Assembly (NCBI GenBank): GCA_907163345.1
Contig: CAJQUN010000150.1
Coordinates: 434,001 to 498,000 of the forward strand
Source of the DNA: Haberlea rhodopensis
Lineage: Eukaryota > Streptophyta > Magnoliopsida > Lamiales > Gesneriaceae
Direction: 5' to 3'
Length of the DNA: 64,000 bases
Shown here piece after piece: positions 34,324 through 46,948 of the stretch. The notes under the pieces were generated by a model that ran no database searches, had not been told where the DNA came from, and saw only the letters and a program-made list of their open reading frames with translations. Position 1 is the first letter of the stretch; every line of letters starts with the position of its first letter. Made by a program: the position numbers and the translations under genes.

Positions 34324-36991
34324 TAGTACCAAGACTCCAAAAATCTAAGTCTCCAAATACTCGAATCAAAAATTCTTTAATAACAAAAGTGTTCAATAAT
34401 TTTTACTCCCTCGCTAAAAACATCAACTTCAATCCCAAAACCCCCAAACTAAAAATCCCAACACTAAAATGATTTCAAGGTTCAACATGCTAACAATATT
34501 AAAATCTCTAACCTTTAATCCAACAACCCCGATACTGGGTTAAAATCATCGGGAAACTCAATTTCGCAATTATTCTATAATTACCAATCAATTAATGATT
34601 ATAAATAATCCAGAATTCTTACCATTTAGTCCCTCAACTTCAATCCAAATTACAATTTTTACCCAACAATTACTTATCTCCCAAATCCATAATTATTGCT
34701 CAACTTCAATAATTACCTCCCAATACATACCCATAATTACTTTCACAATTCACATGATTCATTTCAACATTTATTCAATCAATAACTATGACACAATCAT
34801 AATTTAACCACACTTGATTTATCTCAAAACCAATTTCAATTGCAAAACGATAACTAATCATAATTATCTTTTAACCAGCCCCCTTAACTTTAACCAAGAT
34901 AATTAGATTTCAGGCACAGTTTCACCCATCTAATCCTCCACAATTATTTTATTAGTTATGATTTAAAATCATACGTTCTAAGCTGACGAGTTTTCCTAAA
35001 TTATCCAATATACTATGGCCAGCTATATTGAACCTAATATTAAGATGCAACAAGACAATAGTCATGCACTCACTTAACACTCAATATTGCATATACTTTT
35101 TGAAAACTTCTACCCTTTGATTTTGGTATATCTATTGCTATTACACGTGTGCTAGATTTTACTTGGTCCTTCTCAATCTAAACCCACGGCCTAATTTATT
35201 ATGTCGTATCGTAATATCGTATGGTCAAGTCAATCACAATGTATTTAATCATTCAAAGGTGATCAATCCTTCAAAAGCATAGAGAACAATAAATTATGCG
35301 CAAAGAATTGTAAGAATTAATCAAAATCCGTTATCTAAATCATGGGTTCAAACAGGGATCCACTAGTCTTGATAACAAAACTTATCCAACAATCATACTT
35401 AAATAATAATGTACAAATATGTGTAACAACAATTTAAACATTAAAAATCTGAATAAGGAAGAACTCAGTTTAAAAATACAAAAAATGCCACATATTGACT
35501 CCTTGCGTCGTTGTGTACCCGGTCTCTTCAATTGGTCTTGCTCTTGAATGGCTTGAGGAGTAAAGGTGTGGAGGCTAATGTTCTAGGTTAAAATAATGAG
35601 CCAAAAGTCCATACTTTTTTTGTCCATGTTACCCTTTTATAGTTGGTGAGGAAATAAGTTTCCTTGTGGACTTCAAACTATTCAAAATCTATATTTTTTA
35701 TAAATTCTCGTCGATCGGTCGAGATGTATTTTTTTTTCTCAACCTACGACGCATGACCGATCGATTAGTTCAATCAACTTTCCTTCTTCAACTTTAATCA
35801 ATGCTCTTCCGGTAGCTAGGAACAATCTCCCAAAGATCAAGGACATGTTTGTATCTTACTCCATGCCCAACACCCACTGGAAATATGAATTTATCTACCT
35901 TAACAAGTATGTCCTTAATGATCCCGCGTGGATGCGTGATGGATTTGTCCGCCATTTGTAACACCACTCTTGTAGGCTTTGTGTTGAGCCTTAAACGCAT
36001 TGTTGAGTTTAATGCTTAATTTATCTCCTAATTATTTATGAGTTTTGATGATCAACAAAACTTGCATCTGTTATACTAATGTGTCTACTTAGTGTACAGG
36101 GTTAGATTGTTGAAAAGTGTACTGATTAAAGGTGATCAAATCTGCAAGGAAATGGACTGATTGCCCCAGGCGATGGCAGCCTTTCAAGACAACACCGCGC
36201 ACATCGACACAGGCGATAGCGAGGCATGCGTGCTATAGAGATCGCCCCAGGCTATGCTGACATCGCTCCACTCGATGGATACTATTCAAGACATCGCCCC
36301 GCACATTGACTGAAGCGACGCCGAGGACTCCGCACATGGTGAGATTGCCCGAGGCGATGAGGAGATCGCTTGAGGTGATGCATGTTTGTTTGAGGCGATG
36401 GAGAGATCGTTTGTGTAAGGACCCCAAGCCCTTAACCCTTGATTAGTGTATTAACCCTTATATGTGGCACATGCTTTCAATAAAAAGTCAATCGGGAAGC
36501 TCAGATGATACTTTACCATTGAATGGAAATTACAAAATTTTCTTTAATACCCAATGTCATAAGATCATCAGCCTAACAACAAATAGACTCATAAAGTTCG
36601 CCCATTACCATCCCCTTTGTGCCACTTTTTACATTGTGGACTTTTATAAAAATTTGGGCAGAGTCTCCCCATAAATAGAGCTATCCCGAAATAAAAGCAC
36701 AACACATAACATAATTCCCAGCCAGGGAAAACATAATACTCATCAGAATACAGCAATACCAAGTAAATTCCCAGCCAGGGAAGACACCACACATATGACA
36801 ACAAAAGTGGGTTTCAATACCCACATAATACACTAATGACTCTCATATCATTTAGCAATTCTACCACTAATTGCATGCAACATAGAATGAAAGAGAGAAA
36901 GGCTCATGCCTTTATATACAACCCATATACAAGTATAACCGTGCTCACATGCGAGCATCATGAATGTGTATATAACCCTCAGGTGTATATA
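34324..36991. repeat. Tandem unit, copy 3 of 3, joined to full LTR E
   Basis: Same as copy 1 at both sites where copy 2 differs. After GTGTATATA at 36991 the sequence continues into the rest of LTR E instead of looping back to TAGTACC. Confidence 0.95.
35794..36000 (-). pseudogene. Gypsy protease-region fragment, copy 3
   Basis: The same fragment again, in the third tandem unit, with identical translation. Confidence 0.7.
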
Positions 36992-38870
36992 AGTACTCTA
37001 TAAGGTACCGTGCTCCATCAAGCCCTGGTACCACGATCCTGGGAGTACATCCAATCAACAGCTCGAGCTCATCTCCACAGCCATCGATGTACCTGTTCAC
37101 CTGCCCCAACAGAGACAGCCCCCCAACGGGGTTAGCATACCAATACACAAAATCCCATAATCACAGTAATGAAATTCATAATTTACAACAAAAGTAATAC
37201 TAATGAATTTAAATGATACTCCCTGGATGGCAACGTCCTCATCCGGGATTCCGTGTACTGTCCCTGTTCTCACAATCATCAAACTCATCAAATCTCAAAA
37301 ATCAGTAAATCAACACATTGATTTAACTCATCACATGCCTAATTCTCGAATATCAATAGATAGTGATTCCAATTTCATTATATATGCAAATATAGATATC
37401 TCAATATCTAATACTGATTTCACAACCTCGCTATCAATCACAGATAGCTCAAATGCCTAGCATTTATTTTACCAATTCTCCATTCTACTTAGACATCTCA
37501 AAAGTCTTATAATGAATACATGATTCCACGATTATTCTCAGGCATCTCAATGCCCTATATTGGTCATATAAATCCAGTACCCCATATATCATGTAAGAGT
37601 TATCCTACTCTAGTGTCACGCACGCTTGTGACGGCGATATCAAGATTTGGTCGTTCCTTAGTTATATCAACATATATATATAACCATACGCACAATTATT
37701 CAATGCAATCAAAATACATTATGCATTTCACAAATGTTCTCATATAAAGAAATGCTCGTACGTCGCACGTACCTTAAATTTCCGAAGTCCGAGCCAAACC
37801 TTGCTCGAGTTCCATGCCCCGAGGAACGATGTGCTAACACGATAAATAATTCACAATTATTTACGAACATGCAACCCATGCTCAAGCACACTCATAACCC
37901 TCAAAATATTGTCAACACACGACAATTAACCATTTAAAAGACCCGGGGCAGGGTACATGCAGGGAGGGAAAACGAATGAGACAATATCGAAAATTGTTCA
38001 AGAACACCCTTCAATTTTCGAACCCTATTCTCACAAATCGAACCTAATTAAACACCATAATTCATCTAAACATTAATTAATCGATCAACAACAAGAATCA
38101 TCATCCCCTAGCCAAAACCCCTAAAAATCGAACCAAACCCTACGAAATTGGGGAAAAATTCGAACCAATAAAAACACAAAAAGGTAGGGAATTACATGAA
38201 AAGCATGGAAAAAGGGGTAAGGAAGGTTACCCAAACGAAAATCGGAAGGAAATCGCTCAAAATCGAAGAACCCTAGAAATTGGGGATCGGCGCTTTCCTG
38301 TAAAATCCGAACTCAAATCGCGACTAAACCTCGAATTGCTGGTGTGGAAAGCTGCGCCTCGGAGAGACGAATCCAACGGTGGGTCGGACGCACCGAACGG
38401 CGGCCGGACGGCGGCGGGCGCACCGCTTTTGTGCGCGGGGGCTGGGGGCGACGGGAAGGCAGCGGGGAGAGAGAGAGTGACAGCTGAAGGAGCTGAAATG
38501 CTTTTAAAAATTCAAATCTCGGGTTCAACTGGTATTTATAGCTAAAATACCCCGAAATACTAATAACCCCACAAATACATCATGATTCATTAAAAATCAT
38601 CTGTTTTCAAAATTTCTCTCTCTAACTCCAAAACCCCCTACCGGTGCCCACACAAGCACCCCAGATCCCGAGACACATAAAAAACCCACCTCTTAGGATT
38701 TACACCGTAATGAGAATACAATCTCAACCTCGGGATCCAACGATCCCAACTACCCAAATAAACGAGCCCAGAAGGCCCAACACCGCGATTAAACTCCAAA
38801 TCGCCACGTAAAACAACTTTAGGGGTTATTAACACTCCGGGATTACCATATATAATCCATGGTCATCACA
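36414..38870 (-). repeat. Element E 3' LTR (2457 bp)
   Basis: On plus it reads TGTAAGGACCCC to GGTCATCACA; on the element strand TGTGATGACC to CCTTACA. A GC-rich stretch at 38390-38465 (GGCGGGCGCACCGC region) stands out. Partial copies of its left about 580 bp lie at 31071-31650 and 33742-34321. Confidence 0.94.
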
Positions 38871-38892
38871 ATATCCCCCACTAAAAGAATTT
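38871..38892 (-). other. Element E polypurine tract
   Basis: On the minus strand a GGGGGAT-type purine run after CGAGGACGAAATTC, adjoining the 3' LTR start. Confidence 0.82.
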
Positions 38893-41585
38893 CGTCCTCG
38901 AAATTAGCACCGGTGTATCACGTACACCCAGGTTACACAACAACATGAAGCCATAACCTCGATTCCTGACCATATCAGAATCGTCTTAATAAACGCGAGG
39001 ATACTTACCTCACATCAAACTCTGAAACAAGGCAACTTACCAAAACCAACATATCATCTAAGAGGCAAAACGTACCTCTATGCGGGTCATCCCAAAAGTC
39101 AGTCTCTCATGACTTTCAAAACAACCAATACTTACGACTGTAAATCGGATGGTCATCCTTAGTTCTAATACAACTAGTAAGAACGCATCATGTATGACAC
39201 CTCAACCGTGAGAAAGTTGACCTCGTGTCAAACTCTGGTGTGGAATAGACTTCCAAATCCATCATAACGCCAAAGAGCGTCAGCACAACTCAACGCTAAC
39301 AGTCCAAAAGCAGTTAGTCAACTGAAACTGCTAGGATTCGAATCGCTCCCGATTCTATCGTAGATATCATCCAATGACATCTTTACTATGACTCACGATG
39401 TCTAACATACATCGTTTCGAGGGAAACACTGGTATACCACGGTGTACACATACCAAACCTGGTTTCCACTTTCAAACCTCCTCCGTCGAAGGAGCAGTCG
39501 CATCATTGCAACTTAATTTGGGCAACTCACGGCCACAGATTCACACAAAAGACATCTCACAAGATGTCCACCTCCGGATATTCCAAGGATCACATCCTGA
39601 TATAAATAAACAACCGAGACTCCAAAGAGTTTAAAATTCTGAAAGGGCATGCAATAAACCCATTGCATCCTCAACGCTTGTGTCGATAGCGACACCCAAC
39701 CAATCCGAATTCCTGCCATCCCTTGATAATCCTAGGATTTAACAATCCAAACTTGGGAAGGCTATCAAAAACTCGAAAGAAAATACCAACAAGGGAAATA
39801 CCTTAACCCACACAAGATAATCCATCCTCAAAGGGAGTCAACTAACTTCACGATGTATTACTCATAATTATCGTGCCATGGAGATTCCCAATCTCAAGGT
39901 GTTCCATATCTCTCATAGGAGATTTAACCATCCAAACATAGTATAACTTTATGCTTGTCAAAAAGGAAATCAATAACTGGCATCCGTATACTCTCCGGTA
40001 TACCTGCCTAAGCACTGACATCACATGCATACTCAATGCACTTGGCTCGGGTATCTACAACATACCCCCAAGCCCCAAACACAACCGTCAATCCTGAGTT
40101 ATTTCCTACCCAGTGGAGAATGATAATCGACGATTAACAACACACGGTGTGATTCCCAAAATCAATACCACATGCACCAACTTACCGAATCCTTCAAAGA
40201 TTCCCTAATAGGTAAAATACTACCTCCTTCCTCACAAGGGAAGTGCCCTCGAACTCGAGATCCACAAGTCTCAAACCACCGTTCGGAAAAACTGGGTACA
40301 ATAACACCCATTGTATCCCAAATACACGGGTTCCCTCAGATCGAGTCAATAACGACCTGATTACTCTCTTGTTGGTACTCCAACATCATGAGCTGTCCCT
40401 GACAAGTCTCACCAAGATTAAACATAAACGTATACACGTTTCAGTGAGGCAGGCACAACCTCAACCTCAAATAACGTGGTGACTACTAGAGTCCACCACC
40501 ATCCACATCGTATCACCTTACGATTTGCCAAACTTGGTTCCAACGAGCAGTATAACGGCTCTAGCAAGCCCCTCATGGTACTACACACACGCGGCAGACA
40601 AACTAGTCTCTGCCTATTTAGGTTTATCTCAAACCCACCAACAAGACGGACGTTTCCGCATGGCATATCATACCGTGGGAAGAAAAATCAATAGAGTAGT
40701 GGGTCTGTACCCTTCCTCTAATGCCGATACACTTTGGACACTCCAGTGTCCCTATGTACTTAACATAACCTGATCCTACTCCCTTAGGACCCATCCTACA
40801 CCCTCATGGGTGGTGTGACCATGTCTACCACATGTCATATCAATAGAAAGCGAGTAATTTCCTCCATGATTACTCCTGTCGTCATATGGCCAAAAGCCAT
40901 TCCAACGACCATACCTCAAGGGTATCACCACTCATAATATGATCACCAATCATAAGCTGCGGTACAATCACATGTACAGCGCATCCATCCATTCCTCGAG
41001 CAACCCGCTCGGTATAAGGGTCACGTCAACCGGTGACGTAGACACCACCTTGTGCTCGGCACTGGCACCCAAAGCATACAACTGAATACGTATACTCAAC
41101 GCATTATTCATCGTAACGATGATGCATGTCTAATAAGACATCTCCTACACCATCGTCATCGTCATCCCGTGACGGCACATGCCCACTCATGGCATCTAAG
41201 GCATCGTCAACTAGTGACGATACATGTCAACAATGACATCTAAACAACCCAGTCAACTCGTGACGGTCCATGTACATCAACGTATGCCATCCATCATCAT
41301 GCTAGTAAAATAATCATAATAAAACATGTATATCAACGCATGCCAGCTATAATAATGCTAAATAGAATAGCAATATCTCATACCTCATCGCTAACAAGAT
41401 AGCGGCATACCTGTCTTCGTCACTCGATAATAGTGCGTAATCAGCACCCATCGCTCGAAGGCGGCAAAATCCTGTGCTGAGTACATAGCGGCACAATCCA
41501 TCGCTATAGAATCGACGGCATGATACCTCGTCATATAATAAGTGGCATGAAACCTCGCTATACACCTGAGCATGAATCATCGTCC
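38893..41585 (-). other. Element E non-coding interior, polypurine-side part
   Basis: About 2.7 kb with only short chance ORFs. It runs parallel to 50675-53280 of element F with many small changes, so it is a conserved part of the family rather than random flank. I could not recognise gag, RT or integrase motifs in any frame supplied. Confidence 0.7.
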
Positions 41586-41589
41586 ACAT

Positions 41590-41975
41590 AATAGCGGAAA
41601 GAGGCATCGCTATCAATACCCGGCGGTATAAACCATCGCCAATCAATATAGCGGAATGAATCATCGCTATCAATACATCTGGCGAAATGAACCATCGCCA
41701 ATCAATATAGCGGAATGAACCATCGCTATCAATACATCTGGCGGAATGAACCATCGCCAATCAATATATCGGAATGAACCATCGCTATCAATACATCTGG
41801 CGGCAAGAACCATCGCCAATCAATATAGCGGAATGAACCATCGCTATCAATACATCTGGCGGCAAGAACCATCGCCAATCAATATAGCGGAATGAACCAT
41901 CGCTATCAATACATCTGGCGGCAAGAACCATCGCCAATCAATATAGCGGAATGAACCATCGCTATCATCCGTGTC
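41590..41975 (-). repeat. 59-bp minisatellite in element E
   Basis: The unit on plus is ATAGCGGAATGAACCATCGCTAT, a spacer, then TGGCGGCAAGAACCATCGCCA. Each half is a small hairpin (ATAGCG/CGCTAT and TGGCG/CGCCA). At least five near-identical units end near 41966; related decayed units extend left to about 41400. Confidence 0.9.
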
Positions 41976-42028
41976 TTCATAAGAAATGAATATAAATCGA
42001 CACATGAAATTATGGTTCCTCCTTCCTT

Positions 42029-42262
42029 TCCACGTAAGCGGAATTCTTCCTCGCTTCTTATGGAATCCACGTAAGCAGAATTCTTGCTTCCTATGGAAAT
42101 CCACGTAAGCGGAATTCTTCCTCGCTTCTTATGGAATCCACGTAAGCAGAATTCTTGCTTCTTATGGAATTGAGTCACTTATCAGTAGTGCATTTCAATG
42201 CTTCTTACTTCTCCACGTAAGCGGAATTCTTCCTCGCTTCTTATGGAGTTTAGCGTAAGCAT
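42029..42262 (-). repeat. CACGTAAGCGGAATTCTT repeats in element E
   Basis: Five copies of CACGTAAGC(G/A)GAATTCTT, each followed by (CCTCG)CTTCTTATGGA, starting near 42031, 42068, 42102, 42139 and 42213. Confidence 0.85.
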
Positions 42263-42850
42263 TAAAATCCTCACTAGGATAACCTTGACTCGTGAAATAC
42301 ACCTCTTATATTTCACAACATACATATGCAAAACGATGCGTATCAACATGTATCATATCATAATGCACTATCTTATGCATACCTTGATTTACGTTGTGTT
42401 AAATAATTAAACACATAATACATGTTACCCTTGGGATGCCCGTACATATGTATAATCATCATTCCTTTTCGTACTCCATATTTCCTGTAACCTGCAACCA
42501 TCAGGGTTAGCAACAATAACCATATACGCTATGCATCAAACATCCAATGCATATATGCAACCACTTGCAAGTCAATACGTATACCAAGACATGTTACATC
42601 GGAAATATCCCTTTACCTGATTTTCTTAGAAACCAGATTCCTTGGCACATAACATACGGAGTGCCAGACATTACCACTAATGCCATCCTATCGCGTCGCA
42701 CACGATTCCTGCAACCACAATGGTTAGCAATTTTCATATCATAAAAACACATAAACAATTAGTCATGTCGTACAACATTAATGCCATCATGCATAATTAT
42801 GTGCTATCAACAACTTCATAGGCCCTTACCAGCGCCAATGAGCAACCACT
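42263..42850 (-). other. Element E leader between repeats and PBS
   Basis: Non-coding. Read on the minus strand it has TGTACGGGCATCCCAAGGGTAACATG near 42425-42450 (written here in two parts: TGTACGGGCATCCC and AAGGGTAACATG), like the block before the minisatellite in LTRs B, C and H. Confidence 0.6.
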
Positions 42851-42862
42851 GCTCTGATACCA
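42851..42862 (-). other. Element E primer-binding site (initiator Met-tRNA)
   Basis: GCTCTGATACCA on plus, the reverse complement of TGGTATCAGAGC, four bases from the 5' LTR. Confidence 0.88.
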
Positions 42863-42866
42863 CTAA

Positions 42867-45310
42867 TGTAAGGACCCCAAGCCCTTAACCCTTGATTAGT
42901 GTATTAACCCTTATATGTGGCACATGCTTTCAATAAAAAGTCAACCGGGAAGCTCAGATGATACTTTACCATTGAATGGAAATTACAAAATTTTCTTTAA
43001 TACCCAATGTCATAAGATCATCAGCCTAACAACAAATAGACTCATAAAGTTCGCCCATTACCATCCCCTTTGTGCCACTTTTTACATTGTGGACTTTTAT
43101 AAAAATTTGGGCAGAGTCTCCCCATAAATAGAGCTATCCCGAAATAAAAGCACAACACATAACATAATTCCCGGCCAGGGAAAACATAATACTCATCAGA
43201 ATACAGCAATACCAAGTAAATTCCCAGCCAGGGAAGACACCACACATATGACAACAAAAGTGGGTTTCAATACCCACATAATACACTAATGACTCTCATA
43301 TCATTTAGCAATTCTACCACTAATTGCATGCAACATAGAATGAAAGAGAGAAAGGCTCATGCCTTTATATACAACCCATATACAAGTATAACCGTGCTCA
43401 CATGCGAGCATCATGAATGTGTATATACCTGAGGTGTATATAAGTACTCTATAAGGTACCGTGCTCCATCAAGCCCTGGTACCACGATCCGGGGAGTACA
43501 TCCAATCAACAGCTCGAGCTCATCTCCACAGCCATCGATGTACCTGTTCACCTGCCCCAACAGAGACAGCCCCCCAACGGGGTGAGCATACCAATACACA
43601 AAATCCCATAATCACAGTAATGAAATTCATAATTTACAAGAAAAGTAAATACTAATGAATTTAAATGATACTCCCTGGATGGCAACATCCTCATCCGGGA
43701 TTCCGTGTACTGTCCCTGTTCTCACAATCATCAAACTCATCAAATCTCAAAAATCAGTAAATCAACACATTGATTTAACTCATCACATGCCTAATTCTCG
43801 AATATCAATAGATAGTGATTCCAATTTCATTATATATGCAAATATAGATATCTCAATGTCTAATACTGATTTCACAACCTCGCTATCAGTCACAGATAGC
43901 TCAAATGCCTAGCATTTATTTTACCAATTCTCCGTTATACTTAGACATCTCAAAAGTCTTATAATGAATACATGATTCCACGATTATTCTCAGGCATCTC
44001 AATGCCCTATATTGGTCATATAAATCCAGTACCCCATATATCATGTAAGAGTTATCCTACTCTAGTGTCACGCACGCTTGTGACGGCGATATCAAGATTT
44101 GGTCGTTCCTTAGTTATATCAACATATATATATAACCATACGCACAATTATTCAATGCAATCAAAATACATTATGCATTTCACAAATGCTCTCATATAAA
44201 GAAATGCTCGTACGTCGCACGTACCTTAAATTTCCGAAGTCCGAGCCAAACCTTGCTCGAGTTCCATGCCCCGAGGAACGATGTGCTAACACGATAAATA
44301 ATTCACAATTATTTACGAACATGCAACCCATGCTCAAGCACACTCATAACCCTCAAAATATTGTCAACACACGACAATTAACCATTTAAAAGACCCGGGG
44401 CAGGGTACATGCAGGGAGGGAAAACGAATGAGACAATATCGAAAATTGTTCAAGAACACCCTTCAATTTTCGAACCCTATTCTCACAAATCGAACCCAAT
44501 TAAACACCATAATTCATCTAAACATGAATTAATCAATCAACAACAAAAATCATCATCCCCTAGCCAAAACCCCTAAAAATCGAACCAAACCCTACGAAAT
44601 TGGGGAAAAATTCGAACCAATAAAAACACAAAAAGGCAGGGAATTACATGAAAAGCATGGAAAAGGGGTAAGGAAGGTTACCCAAACGAAAATCGGAAGG
44701 AAATCGCTCAAAATCGAAGAACCCTAAAAATTGGGGATCGGCGCTTTCCTGTAAAATCCGAACTCAAATCGCGACTAAACCTCGAATTGCTGGTGTGGAA
44801 AGCTGCGCCTCGGAGAGACGAATCCAACGGTGGGTCGGACGCGCCAAACGGCGGCGGGCGCACCGCTTTTGTGCGCGGGGGCTGGGGGCGACGGGAAGGC
44901 AGCGGGAGAGAGAGAGTGACGGCTGAAGGAGCTGAAATGCTTTTAAAAATTAAAATCTCGGGTTCAACTAGTATTTATAGCAAAAATACCCCGAAATACT
45001 AATAGCCCCACAAATACATCATGATTCATTAAAAATCATCTGTTTTCAAAAATTCTCTCTCTAACTCCAAAACCCCCTACCGGTGCCCACACAAGCACCC
45101 CAGATCCCGAGACACATCAAAAACCCACCTCTTAGGTTTTACACCATAATGAGAATACAATCTCAACCTCGGGATCCAACGATCCCAACTACCCAAATAA
45201 ACGAGCCCAGAAGGCCCAACACCGCGATTAAACTCCAAATCGCCACGTAAAACAACTTTAGGGGTTATTAACACTCCAGGGATTACCATATATAATCCAT
45301 GGTCATCACA
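42867..45310 (-). repeat. Element E 5' LTR (2444 bp)
   Basis: Closely matches 36414-38870. The clearest difference is a loss of about 12 bp in the GGCGGCCGGACGGCGGC stretch near 44850. Small ORFs here are shared with the other LTR and show no known domain. Confidence 0.94.
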
Positions 45311-45315
45311 GTTTG

Positions 45316-45440
45316 AGGCTATGCAAATTACTGATCATTTAAAGCTACGACATTATTTTTGGTGGACGAACGCCTGAGGTGATCTAGGGATCGCCCGAGG
45401 TGATCTGCGCAATATTCTGACCGTTGGTGCGCGGCGATGG
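45316..45440. other. Short flank between elements E and H
   Basis: The continuation of the ATCGCC/GGCGAT-type repeat that precedes E at 36413. It contains GGGATCGCCCGAGGTGATC. The last five bases, GATGG, would be the left target duplication of element H. Confidence 0.6.
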
Positions 45441-45443
45441 TGT

Positions 45444-46933
45444 TGTTGGAATATGCCCTAAGACATATCATTAGATGATTGTTTATGACATACAATGTAA
45501 TATGATTTTATGAATGGCAATTCATTATTATATATTATTCTTTTAACTGTGCAATGTGAATTAATATATATGTTAGTGTCCTTAGAATAATATTGTATTA
45601 TTCTTAAAGATGTCCCTAGTCAAGTATTATCATGAAAGGGATAATGATAATACGTAGAGACTAGTATGTGTTGATCGATGAATTGTTCATTGATATGAGA
45701 TATCAAATCAACATATGGGTACATGTTAGAGAACGATGTACTGGACAGACCCACCATGAGAATGCAACATGGATAGTTATATGATCGTCATATGCAATTC
45801 TCATAGTGATAATAATGTATGTAATCCTTACGACTTGTGATCATCAGAGATCCCAACATAAGGAGTTATGTATTTTGATATCGTCAAACGTTACCCGTAA
45901 CAGGGTAAACTATAAAGGCGACTATTGGATACACTACGAATTATGTAGAGGGATGTTGACTGATCGAGATAGGATTTGTCCCTCCGATATAACAGGAGAT
46001 GTGTTTTGCCCTTGATCAAGTGAGAACTAAAATGCATGGCCATGCTCGAATGAGTCGATATGAGATATCGAGCTTATTCGTTTATTCTAGTTCTACTTGG
46101 GGATCAAGAAATAAAGATTGGATATACGAGTATGACTATTCCATGACTCGTGTTCAATCTAAACACAAAGGACAAAGGGATTAAGTTACATGGTTAATAT
46201 TATCACAAGTTCTAAAGGTTATGTCGAGTCATTGACATTCTTGTAATTTGGGTAGCCTCGATGTGTTGCTAGACACCGCTCCTTGCTTGTAACGTAAAAT
46301 GAGATTTTATGTCACTGCCAACATTACAAGATCCTATCGGGTCGCACAAAAGATTAAATCGATAATGGGAATTAAATTCATTGGATGAATTAAATAATTA
46401 AGAAGAGTCTTAATTACTAATTATAAGGATTAAATTAGTATCATGGGCTTAAGCCCATGAGGCTTTATGAAAGCCTTTAATTAATCATATATAATTTGTT
46501 AACAAGGTGTTTAATTAGATTAACACTTCATAACACAAACCTAGCACCAAAAGCTCTCGGCCGCCGTTCACCTTGCTCTCACGGTTTTCCTTCATAACCG
46601 AAGTGAGTTGTGTGATTCCGGCGATCATTCTTGATTGTGAATCGAGTGATTTTTGGTTCCGGTTTAAGAACTAGTATAGCAACTTGTTCTTAAACTATCC
46701 CTTTGTTCGATTTGATCGTGTGGATACCGTTGAAGCAAAGCTAGACAAGTTTTGCTAGTGACTCGGAGGAGGCGTTGGACGTGGTGCAGCTCCGTGGAAT
46801 CGGCTCAAACACGCTACAAGGGTGAGACACTTGTTATTTCTTTATCCGATATGAAATCCTATGTATAGATCTGCTGGTTAGTAATCCATAAAAAAAATTA
46901 TTCCGCTGCGTTGTATGCTCTTGGATTACTACA
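45444..46933 (+). repeat. Element G 5' LTR (1490 bp)
   Basis: Near-identical to 61054-62539. Small differences include 4 bp missing in the 3' copy near 61543 and TACTACA versus TACTTACA at the end. Confidence 0.94.
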
Positions 46934-46934
46934 G

Positions 46935-46948
46935 TGGTATCAGAGCCG
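46935..46948 (+). other. Element G primer-binding site (initiator Met-tRNA)
   Basis: TGGTATCAGAGCCG, one base after the 5' LTR. Confidence 0.9.

Larger units (their letters stand above)
36414..45310 (-). mobile_element. Element E: minus-strand gypsy-type LTR element with non-coding body
   Basis: LTRs at 42867-45310 (5', since the element reads leftward) and 36414-38870 (3'). Flanked by GTTTG at 36409-36413 and 45311-45315. The PBS is Met-tRNA type. The 4-kb body has no ORF with a recognisable gag or pol domain. The ATTTCGAGGACGAAATT box next to the polypurine tract suggests descent from Tekay/Del-type gypsy elements. Confidence 0.93.

Noticed and set aside
38336..38545. Small GC-rich ORF in LTR E with Ala/Gly-rich peptide (also 44787-45002)
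   Set aside because: It lies inside both LTRs, has changed length between them and shows no domain; probably leader or untranslated LTR sequence.
41347..41760. 137-codon minus-strand ORF in element E
   Set aside because: The peptide repeats follow the 59-bp minisatellite; a matching but different ORF in F (53002-53391) shifts with unit number. No domain.
45806..46184. Two short ORFs in LTR G (also near 61604)
   Set aside because: Located inside the LTR, differing in length between copies because of small indels; no domain recognised.
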